DNA of 64,000 nucleotides from assembly GCF_902148845.1 (NCBI RefSeq), contig NC_043754.1, positions 25,152,431-25,216,430 on the forward strand. Direction: 5' to 3'. The stretch is from Salarias fasciatus (taxonomy: Eukaryota > Chordata > Actinopteri > Blenniiformes > Blenniidae). The notes beneath the pieces were generated by a model that was not told the DNA's origin, did not search any database, and saw nothing but the letters and a program-made list of their open reading frames with translations. The position numbers and the translations under genes were made by a program. Shown in pieces: positions 14,490 through 27,854 of the stretch. Every line of letters begins with the position of its first letter. Positions within the stretch are counted from its first letter, which is position 1.

Positions 14490-15175
14490 GTGAGAATCAC
14501 TCTTCACAGAAACCTTGATATTGTGCAGTAAGTCTTTGGTTTTAAAGCTTTAATTATGATAAATGTACATTTCAACATATCCAGCAGGTATAAATGCAGA
14601 GTTTAAATCTCAATATTGTATTATCTTGCACTGTCTTCTCTATATTACAGCTGTTTAATTTGAATTAAGACAGTTCTATAGGTTTTACCTTGACAGTGGC
14701 CTGGTGACTGATTTTAATTCAGCATTATTGCAAGAATTCAAGTGATCTTTCCAGAAATGTAACTCATGAACAGTAATCTGTAGTAGATGTCTTCACTGGA
14801 CGTGGTTTGTGTTGTTTGTCACTGTTTATGTATATATCTTTGCTTATATCTGATGATGAATTTTTTTTTGTGTGAAGTCGTGATTTCAAATCAAAAAATA
14901 ATGAAAGAAAGGGATTCTTCACTGGATATATGACTTGTTTTCCTGCTTTCACTAGTCTGCTGGAATAAGAAACCCGCAGGATTTCTAAAGTGTTGAGCAA
15001 AACGAATTAAATCAATAATGAAAAGCAGTTATTTAGGAACACAAGTGACTCTTCTTCAGCCTTATGACAACAAATAATTAAAAAGCCAGTATTTTAGGAC
15101 TGTTTGTTGCACAGCTACTGCATGACAGCGCGCTCTGCTGCGGACGTGGAGCTGTTGACTCGTCCTGTTTTCCAG
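14490..15175 (+). other. MFAP3 first intron
   Basis: AT-rich intron between the candidate non-coding first exon and the first coding exon. Nothing else recognised. Confidence 0.45.
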
Positions 15176-15217
15176 GTTTGTCTGGTTTCGGCGTGAGCTG
15201 AAGACTCCTCCCTCGAC

Positions 15218-16869
<1,652 letters not shown>

Positions 16870-17519
16870 AGGTGCAAGTTTTGGAAAACTTTTTTGGAAA
16901 AATGAAAAAAAAAAAAACCCTTTGAAAACAATCCCCTGTGCTCTGACTCCGTCTCCATGGAAACGGGGGGAAGTGAAAGCTTTTGAAAACGCTGACTCCA
17001 AATAGACTATAGGAACGCTGCTACTGCACACACACACACACACACACCACAGCCGTAGTAAACAGTTGTTCTGCACATTTACACGTGTAAACAGGACTTC
17101 AAACGGACTTTTCTTGCTCCTCGTCAGCAGTTTACCTCTATTTAAAAGATTGAGACTTGCTCTCAGGGAATCTGACTCTCTGCTGTCCTTTCTTTGGTTT
17201 GTCTTTTTGTTTGAGGGTTCTCCCTCGCCGCTGCAGCGGCGGATAGAGGAGCTCATTATCCTCCTTCATGTGTCGTTTGCGGCTCTTGTCTTCGCTGCCG
17301 GTCTGCCGGCGTCCTCGGATCGAAGTGTTGCAGTGAAACGCCGGAGTTTTCATCACTCCTGCTGAGTTCCCGTCACTCAGGTCATCTCTGCAGGCACCGT
17401 CCTGTTTATCAAGGTCTGGCTTTGTTTATAGGTTTGATTTTTGCAGTAAACGGAGGAAAATAGAAAAAAATGCACATCCGTTTTGTTGAAAAGGTGGAAA
17501 ATAAAGCTGTAAGTTTTAT
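16870..17519 (+). other. MFAP3 3' UTR with polyadenylation signal
   Basis: AATAAA at 17500-17505, about 630 bases after the stop, followed by T- and TG-rich sequence. A short CA run lies at 17027-17047. Confidence 0.6.
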
Positions 17520-17841
17520 GTTGGAGCTGTGGAACAAGTCCCTGGAGACTGAACATGTTCTTACCTTTTGTATAAATATGAAGACGCGTGTGTTATATGG
17601 TGGTGTGTTTATTTCATTCAGGTGGTGAATAATCTGTCATAATGAGCCTTGTTCATCAATCAGACACCCACCTCAGAAATGGTTCCGTTACAATTATTAT
17701 TAATCACTGAATTTAGCATTTTGAGCGTGCACAGATGTAAATATATGTAGGTGAAATATATATCCTAAAGCAGAACCACTAAGACTTTTTTTTTATTTTT
17801 TATTTTTTTGAGAAAGAATACGGTATAAAGATACATGAGAT

Positions 17842-18260
17842 CAGACGGGTCGAATAGATTTTAATTCGGGGGCCACCTCGACCCAGCTTCATCTGGAGTG
17901 ATCCGGACTGCAGGTAAAACTGGTAAAACGCTCCCATAATAACCTTTAAATCTGAATTTTAGCCTTTTTCTCTGTTGTGACGGAGAGTGATGAAAATGAC
18001 TCCAATCTCAACGAAAAGCCAGTTTTACTGAAACCTGGTATAAAATACAGTGAACTGTCTAAAATAACTTTGTCATGATGCGTTTTTACCCTGACAGCGT
18101 GAATTTGATGCTGAAGCCGGTTTGCTCGTCTCAGTGTCGTGTTGTTTGCTTCTCGATATTTTCCCTGTAATTTTTATCCTTTGCACGGTTGTTTATTTGG
18201 CCGGTTTGGAGCTATTTTTGTCCCAGCTTTGGCCCACGGACCTCCTGTTTGACACCCCTG
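17842..18260. mobile_element. Degenerate hAT-like non-autonomous DNA transposon
   Basis: The left end (17842) reads like a decayed CAGGGGTGTCAAAC terminus followed by GGGGGCCACC. The right end is TTTGACACCCCTG, its inverted counterpart. The interior keeps blocks such as ATCTGGAGTGATCCGGAC and CATAATAACC, typical of the abundant vertebrate hAT repeats whose ends read as CAGGGGTGTCAAAC. About 420 bases, no coding capacity, old. No convincing 8-bp target duplication was found. Confidence 0.6.
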
Positions 18261-18990
18261 CTCAACAGCCAAGAGCAGAGAGAACTGAGTGCAGACAGAA
18301 TCAGTAGAAGAAGAAAATCCCTTCATTTAAGACGTGTAAAGCTGCGATTTGGGCGATTCTGTTCCTGCTAAGAGGAGCTCGTGGGTGGAAATGGGTTCAT
18401 GATTAAAAGTGTTCAGAAATGATTCAACTCCAAGAGGAAAACCACCGGAACACACACACACCTGGAATATCGGCTCTCGTGGTTCTCTTCGTCCCTGCTG
18501 TAGGGACGGTGGCGAGCCACACAGTGGAGCTGTTGGCTCAGACACGCCAGGCGCTCCTCCTCTGGCCGCCGCTGCCGCCGCCGCCAGCCGTCCACAGAGG
18601 TCACAGTTCACGTTCAGAGAAGCAGACGAAGGCCGGAAACCAAGCGGGAGGGATTTACTGCTGCCAGCGATCAGCGAGACGCTGCCGTCTGCAGACCCTG
18701 AAGTGGATTTAACCTCCAGGAATGTCTCGCTGCAGAGTCTGAGTGTCGCTGCGGATTAAACCGTCCTCCCTTCACAAAGCAGCGAGTCTCAAAAGAGAGA
18801 CGGGTGTAATTAGTGAAAACAGATCGACAAGCCAACAAGACGACGCCTTCAGGGGGAAACTGAAGCTTCAGTTGTGTTTTGGGGTTTTCGTTCACAGGAC
18901 AGATAAGAACTTATCATGGCCAGACTCTACCAGTCGAGCACGGTTTTCATTTTCTGAGTTAATGGAGGTAATAAGTGTTTCATGGTAGAT

Positions 18991-19130
18991 CAGGGGTGTC
19001 CAACAGAAGGCCCGTGGGCCCACACCGGCCCATAAGAGGCTCCAATCTGGCCAAACCACTGAGGTAGTGGTACAACTCTCAAAGAGAACTGAGATATTTG
19101 GACTTTGGGTTGTGTTCTTCGGACATTTCA
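18991..19130. mobile_element. hAT-like terminus, partial copy
   Basis: Begins CAGGGGTGTCCAAC and then AGGCCCGTGGGCC, AAGAGGCTC and GGCCAAACC. It shares those blocks in order with the element at 24541. Only one end is recognised. Confidence 0.5.
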
Positions 19131-19527
19131 CAGTTTTGCAGAGGAGGTTTCACCTCCTGTGCTGTGACACTCCTGCCATACCTGAGATTTGAGACTGTAA
19201 CTCTGTAACTGTGCAGTTTCTACAAATGGCTTCAGTCTCAACATTGTCATCTCTTGGTGAAATGATTGATGACCGTTCAGTTATAGTTCTGTGCTCGCAC
19301 GGGTTTCATGTGTGGGGTGTTTCTGGCCGCCGGCTGCCCGGACGCAGCCGCCTGCGGCGGATCCGGTGGGCGAGCGTCCCAAATACCGCTGACCTTGGGC
19401 CACTGTGCTGAATAAGTCGAAAAAAATCCATCCTTCTTGCTCTGGCCGTCCTCTCTGGAGGTGAGCTTATCTAAATAGAATTGATTGGCCGGAGTGATCA
19501 GTCATCCTGGAGGGCCAGGCAGACGCT

Positions 19528-19575
19528 CAGCAGGGGGGGGGTGGGGGTGGTGGTGGAGGGTGGGGGGTGGGGGTT
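19528..19575 (+). other. G-rich tract, potential G-quadruplex
   Basis: Contains at least four runs of four or more G separated by short T-containing loops. Present also at 47481-47523. Confidence 0.5.
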
Positions 19576-19696
19576 CAGGATAGGACATTTCCAGCAGGCT
19601 CCGCCGTCATTGAAGTACACTCGATGAATTGATTGGTGGGAGAAGGAAACGGAGGTACCGTGCACATGCGCCAGTCATGCTCCAGTCTGTGAAAGA

Positions 19697-19716
19697 GTCC
19701 CACGTGCACGTGGGAC
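19697..19716. promoter_or_regulatory. Perfect 20-bp palindrome with two CACGTG E-boxes
   Basis: GTCCCACGTGCACGTGGGAC is its own reverse complement and contains two CACGTG cores sharing a compact arrangement. CACGTG binds USF, MYC/MAX and related bHLH-zip factors. Function here is not known. Confidence 0.5.
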
Positions 19717-20920
19717 TGTCTCGGCATGATTGATTATGCACACTCCCATGATGGAAGCGAGTCCACGCAACACATTTAAACCTCTTATATTAAAATCGGT
19801 TGTAAAACAGAAATCCAGGGAAAACTGCTGCTGATTCTGTTTAGTTTCCAATCAGCTGGAAGGAGGACGATGGCTGGACACAAGACGTCCTCTCAACCTC
19901 TCGTCCTCCTTGTCCTTTTGATCGGTCTACAATCCATCTATACCCCCATCAGTTCATCCGTCCATCTTCTTCGCTGATGGGAGAAGAGTGTGAGGACACG
20001 GACATTTTCATGATGACGGCTGCAGCATTCTGTTTTCCATTGAATAAATCGTCTCCTCTGTCTTTGTTTTCTGTCCTGTTTTCTCCCGGACAGCTTGATG
20101 CAGAGACATGTCCACAGACACTCGCACACAAAAAGAGAAATGTTGTCCATGAGAGAGACGCTGCTCTGCTCTCCATCATGTCTCCTCCTGCAGGGCTTTA
20201 ATGGTGGAAACGGCAGAATAACTTCATCAGTCCTCGCAGGCGGCGGCTGCGTCTTCCTCCTGTTTGGCAGCAGCCGCCTCGTTTTGTCACATGAAATCCT
20301 AATTTGCACAATTAACTTCTCTGCAGCCCACAGCTCCTGGTTGTTGTGCTGCATCCTTGACCGACGCCCAGGCTGTAGCATTAAGTAGCTTTACACGGGT
20401 CACATCGCGTCACGGTGGACCTTCTGTCTTGTCATTGGTTGTACTTTTTGTTCGGTGCAGTTTATTCTGCATTGAAGACACATCCTTCATGAGTTGAAAC
20501 CTTTTCAGGCAGGTTTTAAAGTAAAGCGACTTTCTTTTCACCTCCAGATGAAAATGTGCAGATGGGACTGGTCCGGGAAAGGTCGCAGAGGTTGCAGCTT
20601 CGCGCCGGAGTCCTGTCAGACAGACGGGGAACTACAGCTGACCCCCATTCTGCGCCGGGCCCCTCTGCCGCCAACGGCCCCGGCTGTCAGCCGCTAATGG
20701 GAAATAATGGCCCGGGCAACTTCGGCGAGGGTCGCGAGGGACCGGGGTGAAGGTACCGGGGTCGGCGTCTCCCAAGGACTCCCCGCCTCGTCCGACAGAT
20801 GGAGGGAGGGGAAATGGGTCGGACGCTTCCAGGGAGTCGGTCATCCACGCGTCTGGAGCTAACGTCTGCAGACGGCGGGCAAAGCCTATCCGCGTCCTAC
20901 GTGGTCAGTAGACGGACGGC

Positions 20921-22380
20921 GCCAACCTGTGGCCCAACGTGCCAACTGCACCGCTTTCAGCATTTCTGTGTAAACGGGCGTCATTCTCAAAACGGTGCCG
21001 TGTGAACGCAAAACTTTTCCAAAGCGGATGGGCAAACAGATTCATTTTCAGTTGTAAATGTCATGCATGCAGTGCACCACTAGAGGGTGTCTTGAGTCAT
21101 TCCGTCTGCTTCCAGCAGCAGTCGTAGTAAACAGAGCTGCATTTCCATGCCGTTGTGTGGGAGACATATAATAAAGGCCTAGAATCACGGCGATAAAACC
21201 AGATCTGATGCCGGACGAGCGCTGCTTGATGACCGCGCTCTGACTCTTCCTCCGCCGACTCTCTGCGGATGGACTCTTAAAATATTCATATTAATCAGTT
21301 GGATTTCTACCAGCTGAACATTTCCCCTCTCAGCCACTCGTTTATGTGAAACCTCCAGGTCAGCCATCACTCCGGCATCATTCAGATCAGAGGAGCACAT
21401 GTTCAACCCCCCCGCAGTCCGACTCCTCCTCGCCTCCTGGAAGACAAGACACGGCTTCATTCTGTGGAGGAGACGAGAAGCTGTCGTGGAAAACTCATCT
21501 GCAGGTTCTGAACTTCAGAGGGAGCCATTTGTTGTCCCACAGCCTCTGAACTTTGTGATTGCACTTTAGAGCTTAAACTCCATTTACACCAAAATGTTTC
21601 AAGTGAAACCTCATCTTTTATTTCAGAAAAGTTTAGCATTTGGCACGGAAACATTAATATGATGTCTGTTTCCACAGAAGCAGCAAAAATGCTGAAAATT
21701 CTGGATTTTTCATGTTGTGCCACAGTAGGTTAGTTTTAATGAACCCACACACACATGCCTGGAGAACGACACACTGTAAACTCTAACAATGGGAATACGT
21801 GGACATTCACATGGACTGCCTGGATACCAGAGAGTTCCTGAAACAGCCATGAAAACCTGCCCTAAAGATCCAGAGTCCAGGCTTTGCTGGTGTCGGTGGT
21901 CTTTCTGTGACGGCTCAGGAAACCCTCATGCTGCCTTCTGCACGAGCGCCGCTCCAAACTGAAGGTTTCCAGAAGATAACGCCGCTCGCCACAATCCAGG
22001 ACCAGGAGACCTCAGGGTCCAGGTCTGAGAGGGGCCGGCTGGAGCAACACTGGACATCTGTCTCAAAGTGTAAACCGAAGAATATAGAGGTATTTCCAGA
22101 AGAGCAGGGCCAGGAGACCCCTGAGGAGGTGAGGGACTCTGGGAAACAGCTGATGGCTGGAAAACTAAAGACTAATGTGAAGATGTGACGGTTTATTCAG
22201 TTTTCTTCCGTTTCAAACACTTTCTCTGTTATTTGTTGACTTTGATGCTGAAATGTTGAGGACCAGGTTATTGAAACCGCCAAGAGTTTAGTTCTGTTAG
22301 TTTTTCTTGGACATAATGAACAAACAAATCCTTCACATCGTTACTATTTGTTCATGATAACATCTTAGATTGCTGAAAAT
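20921..22380. other. Intergenic region with degenerate dispersed repeats
   Basis: No gene. 20935-21085 and 21560-21860 contain fragments of the dispersed repeat family also seen at 27855-28330 and 61360-61660. Confidence 0.45.
21560..21860. repeat. Dispersed repeat family, copy A
   Basis: Shares, in order, GAGAACGACACACTGTAAAC, TAACAATGG and GACATTCACATGGAC with near-matching blocks in copy B (27980-28045). No ends identified and no class assigned. Confidence 0.5.
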
Positions 22381-22384
22381 TTAA

Positions 22385-23051
22385 AGGGATACTTCAACAT
22401 TTTGGCAAATTGGCCCATTTAGCGCAATTCCTTAGTCATTTGGAACAGCATACTATTTTTTTTTGTGAGGGCGAGCTGTTGTTTATTCAGAGGTGAGTCG
22501 GGGAAGGTTTTCAGGACGGACACAATGGAAGTGGATGGTATTTTTGTTCCCCCTCGTCAAACTCATCAAATACACAATCCAACAACCCCAAACACTTTGG
22601 TGGACACGTTATAATCCACACATTCACTACGCTGTGGAACACCAACAAATAATATTGTAGCGTTACGACACTGAAGCAAATACTGGGAACTACTTTTTCT
22701 TTTGAAATCACTACGCCCAGACGCCATGTTTAGTAAGTAGTTCCGTCTCAGCAATCGTCGCATAAACAACTCAATCTGGTAATTTTGCATTAATATTTCA
22801 CAGCGTAGTGAATGTGTGGATTATAACGTGTCCACCAAAGTGTTTGGGGATTGTTGGATTTTGTATTTGATGAGTTTGACGAGGGGGAACAAAAATACCA
22901 TCCACTTCCCTTGTGTCCGTCCCGAAAACCTTCCTCGACTCACCTCTGAATAAACAACAGCTCGCCCTCACAAAAAAAGTAAGTATGCTGTTGGAAATGA
23001 CTGAGGAATTGCGCTAAATGGGCCAATTTGACAAAATGTTGAAGTATCGCT
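22385..23051. mobile_element. Foldback (long inverted repeat) element flanked by TTAA, copy 1
   Basis: TTAA at 22381-22384 and 23052-23055 bracket a 667-bp palindromic element. The ends are AGSGATACTTCAACATTTTG and its complement. The arms are about 250 bases each (22385-22637 and about 22800-23051) and highly similar, around a loop of about 160 bases. There is no coding capacity. TTAA target sites are used by piggyBac and Kolobok superfamilies. The ends do not start with CCC as typical piggyBac ends do, so the superfamily is left open. Confidence 0.8.
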
Positions 23052-23248
23052 TTAAAGACTGACACAAAAACGTCAAGCTTGTAGACTTTATAATGATTCT
23101 TAATCTAATTCTCAGAATCAGTGACGATGACGTGTTATTAAACTTACCGTTGCAGACGGCGCATTTCTGAGAACAGCCCTGCTTCTATGTTCATTTCTCG
23201 ACCAGCATCAGGTGTGTTTGGTCACTTTCTCTGGTCTCTCATGTTCAC

Positions 23249-23251
<3 letters not shown>

Positions 23252-23328
<77 letters not shown>
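23252..23328. repeat. (GT)n microsatellite, 77 bp
   Basis: Longest GT tract in the window. The equivalent at 51195-51272 has one missing base inside. Confidence 0.97.
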
Positions 23329-23331
<3 letters not shown>

Positions 23332-25135
23332 ATCCCTCTGTCCAGTTCCTGGATGCACTTGACTGTTTTCACACTTTGTTTCTGGCAGTCGGACTTTAAA
23401 TGGACACGTCAATCAAAGGCCAAAATGTTGTCTTCCAGTAGTTTTGATCGCTGCTTTGGAGGTTTATAAATCCTTGTAAACAAGCTGTTGAACTGTTGGA
23501 AATGCTGCGTCCGTCCGACCCTCTCTGGCCGGCGTGACGGTATCAGGTGGACCTGAGCTGAACGATGTGGACCGCAGCGTGTCGCCGCAGCGGATTCCTT
23601 CACAGCCGGTTTACCCAGCAGCCCCCCAGACCTCCGACGGCAAAACTTACTTCCTGACGTTTAATCCAGAGCATCTGGCTCCCAACAGATTCCCTCATGC
23701 GTATTCAGGAGCTCAGCGGGGGGCGAGGAGGAGGCAGAGCTCCATGTTACCTCCCAGCCTGCACCTTTCACAGTTCCTGTTCTTTCTCCTCCCGCTGCAG
23801 AGGAACCACGACCCTCACTCGTTCACCCAGTCCCTCTCTCCAGGAGTCGGACCTCCGCCGCTGAGGCTCCGCCGGCGGCCCGGTCCTCGTTATGCCGGCG
23901 GGACGGGAACGCCGGCCTCCACCGCTCGGCTCCCGGCGCCGGCTCAGGCAGATTTACCGAGTGGCAGTCACACTATAAATATGCAATAAAGAAACTTATG
24001 AAATATTTATTGACCATCTTCTTCCTCCATCTTTCCCGCAGACAGGTGGGATGAGCTCCTCCGGAAGCCACCGGATGGCATTAATGTAATGACTGAGAGT
24101 TACTGTTCCAGCCGCTGTTCAAATGGAGGATTTTATCTGGGGTTATATTTACATAAATCAGTGAGAGCCGAAGCCTTCGGAGGCGGTCCTGGGCGAGACG
24201 GCGCTCATTCAGGGCCTGCCAGCGCGGGCGTCATGCGACGTGCACGGCAGCACTGCTCTGTCACATTTAGGTCATGGCAACTGGCAAGTCAATTATACAG
24301 TCTGTGCTTGATCTTCAAATGCATCGCCGCTGCAAACATGTTTACTATGCATGGATGAGAGAGAGAGAGTGTGTGTGTGTGTGTGTGTGTGTGCTGGCCT
24401 CAAAGAATACACAAGCCGCCTTTACGATGTGTTGCTTTACTGGAGCAGCTATGGAGCAGTGCAGTCAGTAAAGTTTTACAGCTGCTGTTTTTTTAGGGCT
24501 TTCGCTCCGTATAGCTGCTTTCTGCACTTCTAGATTAAAGCAGGGGGCGTCAAACATGAGGCCCGTGGGCCACAAGTGGTCCGCAAGAGGCTCAGATCAG
24601 GCCAAACCTCCAAGGAAATGGTTGAAATTTCAAATTGATTGATTGATTAAATGAACAAACAAGTTTCTTAGGAGTAGTGGACACAACACGACACTGAGAC
24701 GTCTCAACATGCAGCCCTGGTCAATACTCAGAAGAAATTAGCAATAAGAGAATTCTGCTATAACTTGAAAGGAACAGAGATCTTTAAATCAGAACACTGC
24801 ATTTTGACTGGAACACTGAACAATTCAGGCTTGAAATCGGAAGAATCAAACTCACGTGCAACATTTAAAAAAGCAACTAAAAGCAGCGTTTTGTGCAGAA
24901 ACAAAGACCTGCAGTAGAAGTACAGTGAAGGAGGAAACTGGAGGAAGTGAGAGAGGCTGTGCAGCCTCCGTCACTGTGACTGATGGATGTTATTTGATTA
25001 TTTGAGTGTGGGAGATAAAGAGGCTGATTCTATGAGTTTATACTTCCCTCTGCTCCTTTTCACTCATGACTTTGGAAACTTCTGTTGTTTTTTTTCGTCC
25101 CCGTTGTCTTATTTTGCATTGTATTGTCTTGTACT
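23329..25135. other. Intergenic region with GC-rich and possible conserved stretches
   Basis: GC-rich DNA at 23.5-24.0 kb has a 151-codon open frame, but no recognisable domain or splice context. A short TG run is at 24369-24392 and a hAT-like end at 24541. No confident gene. Confidence 0.45.
24541..24640. mobile_element. hAT-like terminus, partial copy
   Basis: Begins CAGGGGGCGTCAAAC, then AGGCCCGTGGGCC and AAGAGGCTC, matching the end at 18991. Right end not recognised. Confidence 0.5.
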
Positions 25136-25139
25136 TTAA

Positions 25140-25805
25140 GCGATACTTCAACATTTTGGCAAATTGGCCCATTCAGCACAATTCCTTAGTCATTTCGAAC
25201 AGCGTACTATCTTTTTTGTGAGGGCGAGCTGTTGTTTATTCAGAGGTGAGTCGCGGAAGGTTTTCGGGATGGACACAATGGAAGTGGATGGTATTTTTGT
25301 TCCCCCTCGTCAAACTCATCAAATACACAATCCAACACCCCCAAAACACTTTGGTGGACACGTAATAATCCGCACATTCACCACGCTGTGGAACACCGAC
25401 AAATAAGATTGTAGCGTTACGACACTGAAGCAAATACTGGGAACTACTTTTTCTTTTGAGATCACTACGCCCAGATGCCATGTTTAGTAAGAAGTTCCGT
25501 CTTAGCAATCTCTGCATAAACAACTCAATCTTGTAATTTTGCATTAATATTTCACAGCGTAGGGAATGTGTGGATTATAACGTGTCCACCAAAGTGTTTT
25601 GGGGTTGTTGGATTGTGTATTTGATGAGTTTGACGAGGGGGAACAAAAATACCATCCACTTCCATTGTGTCTGTCCCGAAAACCTTCCCCGACTCACCTC
25701 TGAATAAACAACAGCTCGCCCTCACAAAAAAAGTAAGTATGCTGTTGGAAATGACTAAGGAATTGCGCTGAATGGGCCAATTTGCCAAAATGTTGAAGTA
25801 TCGCT
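25140..25805. mobile_element. Foldback element flanked by TTAA, copy 2
   Basis: Same family as 22385-23051, about 95 percent identical by eye and in the same orientation. TTAA lies at 25136-25139 and 25806-25809. Being at a different site with different flanks, it is an independent insertion about 2.1 kb away, not part of a local duplication. Confidence 0.8.
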
Positions 25806-27854
25806 TTAAAGGTTATTTCACCGGTCTGAACCTGGACCTCATGTGACCCCTGAGCTGAAATGTGTTTGACCCCGGCTGGACTTCGTGTCGGAGCAGAGAT
25901 GTGAGTGAAGCGCTGCAGGTCCAACAGTAACGCTGAAGCTGGATCCAGTCAGGAAAGACAGATAATGATCATCTTCAAACTGTTCAACTGTTTATTCTAC
26001 CAAAGGTGAAATAAGGTTTCTTAACTTAGCTTTTTTCTTATTGTTGCTTTTTTTCCGATTGGAAAATGCTTCTAGAATTTCCCAGTTTGGGATTAAAAAG
26101 TATCACTCTGCTCTTCATTTGGCTTCATTCGAGCATTTGGATGTGATATAATTTGGCATTGGTTTGAGTGCTATGTTTTATGTGTTAAAAACACACTTAA
26201 TCTGATTTTAAAGCATTTGGATGTTCGGGAGACCTCGGGCTCATGCTTGGTTTCTTCATCAGGTCCTGTGTTTTGACTAATCCAGTACCTGGACCTGCAG
26301 TGACAGAATACATGAGCCGAATGCTTTTGGGTTGGATTCATGTGGCTGCTCTTGGTTCTGGGAGGAGATACGGGAATGATACTGGGAGTTAAATATCCTC
26401 ACAGCACCACACGCAGAGTTATTGGAAAAGTCCCTCGATTTTTCATATTTTCATTGTAAACACATTTAAATACTTGGAAGACCTGTGGAGCTGCGCTGCA
26501 CAGTGATCTGCTACCGAGAAGATCTGCATGCTCAATGATTAAAGTCTGCAGTAAAACACAAAAGCGAGGAGATGGTGTGTGTTTTCAGGTTTCTATTTAA
26601 TGTTTTAACTTCTACTGTAGAGCATAGCCTCTCGTCCAGGCAGGCGGGTTTCTGATGGGTCTCCTTGGCTGGTTGGACCCTGGTTGTTCGTGGCTCTCAG
26701 GTTGGGAACTTGCCGCTACTCGCAGCTGCATTGAAGACGGCTGTAACAGGGTCAGCATTTACCTCCCAGCCTGCAGGAGAGACGAGAGTCTGTAACCCAG
26801 GAAGTTCAGTGCAGTCTGACAGAAGAGACCCTTCCTCTCCTGTGTGTCACTGTGTGGTTGTCGTCACCTGGTGGCTGTGGTGTGTATGGGGTGTCTTCTC
26901 GGAGCTCTCCAGAGTCTCTTTCTGTCTTCTGCAGGTTTGGAATCTCCAGGGTCTCCTCCTCATCTCCTCTCATCTGGACGACTGAGTGACTTGGGGTTTT
27001 CGGTTTGTTTGAATTTCGATGCTGGTGAATTATCGGAGGTGTCTCCTGTCATTACTCGTCCAAACTGACAGCTTTTTTTTTTTTCCATTCTTACAAAAAG
27101 ATGTGCCTCCATGTCCCTGTGAAACTTCCCCTCCCCTTATTTCACGGTCCTGGTTGAGCGAGATCAGTGGTTTGATGGGAGCAGACATCCTGCAGGATGC
27201 TTGACATGTCTGAGACGCTCCTGGGGACGGGGTCTGGTGATGAGACGTCTGCTCAGCGGGCATTACTGGATGATGCATTCAGTCGCAGTTTGAAAACTCA
27301 GAATAATCAGCCTCATTGCCAAGAATCATGGCAAATCTTTGAAAAGCTGCATTGAGTGTGAAGGTTTTACGTTCCTGCACTAGCTTAACTCCCTCACTCC
27401 TGGCTTCTCATCACTTCATCAACTGAAACTAAATGCTGACATTTGATTATAAATTCTCACAGTTTAATGGAAAAGTTTCGTTTTTTTAAATGGTCCTTGC
27501 AGATTTGCCTGAAGCTGCAAGAACTTCCTGGAAAAAGTCCTGGAGCCTCTTTCCAGAAGTTTCTGAAATTAATATAAGAATATGTTAATGCTGAGGCCCT
27601 GATGAGCTGCAAATTAAAGAAGGCCTCAAACTATGAACTACAGGCCATAATTAATGTCTGCCTTCAGCAGGGCAGAAAAGGTCACTCCATATTTCATACT
27701 GCCTCTGCAGACTCTGGAACTCTCTCTGAATGATATCAACTGAAGTGTTGGAAGAAAAGGTGAGATGGTGGAGGAGTGGTTCGCACTACACATCTTCGGT
27801 TTGATTCCGCGATCCGCAACAGAAAATACGTACATGTTAATAAATTGCTCTAAA

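Larger units (their letters stand above)
17520..20920. other. Intergenic region downstream of MFAP3, first part
   Basis: No coding sequence with recognisable family or splice structure. Holds a hAT-like element (17842-18260), a second hAT-like end (18991 onward), a G-rich tract (19528-19575) and a 20-bp E-box palindrome (19697-19716). Confidence 0.5.

Noticed and set aside
22403-23060. Small open frames inside the foldback elements as transposase remnants
   Set aside because: Both arms give the same short frames in opposite directions because they are inverted copies; none shows a transposase motif.
23534-23989. A 151-codon open frame in intergenic DNA
   Set aside because: No recognisable domain, no matching splice structure and biased composition. 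Its identity in the second copy means nothing because the whole region is duplicated.
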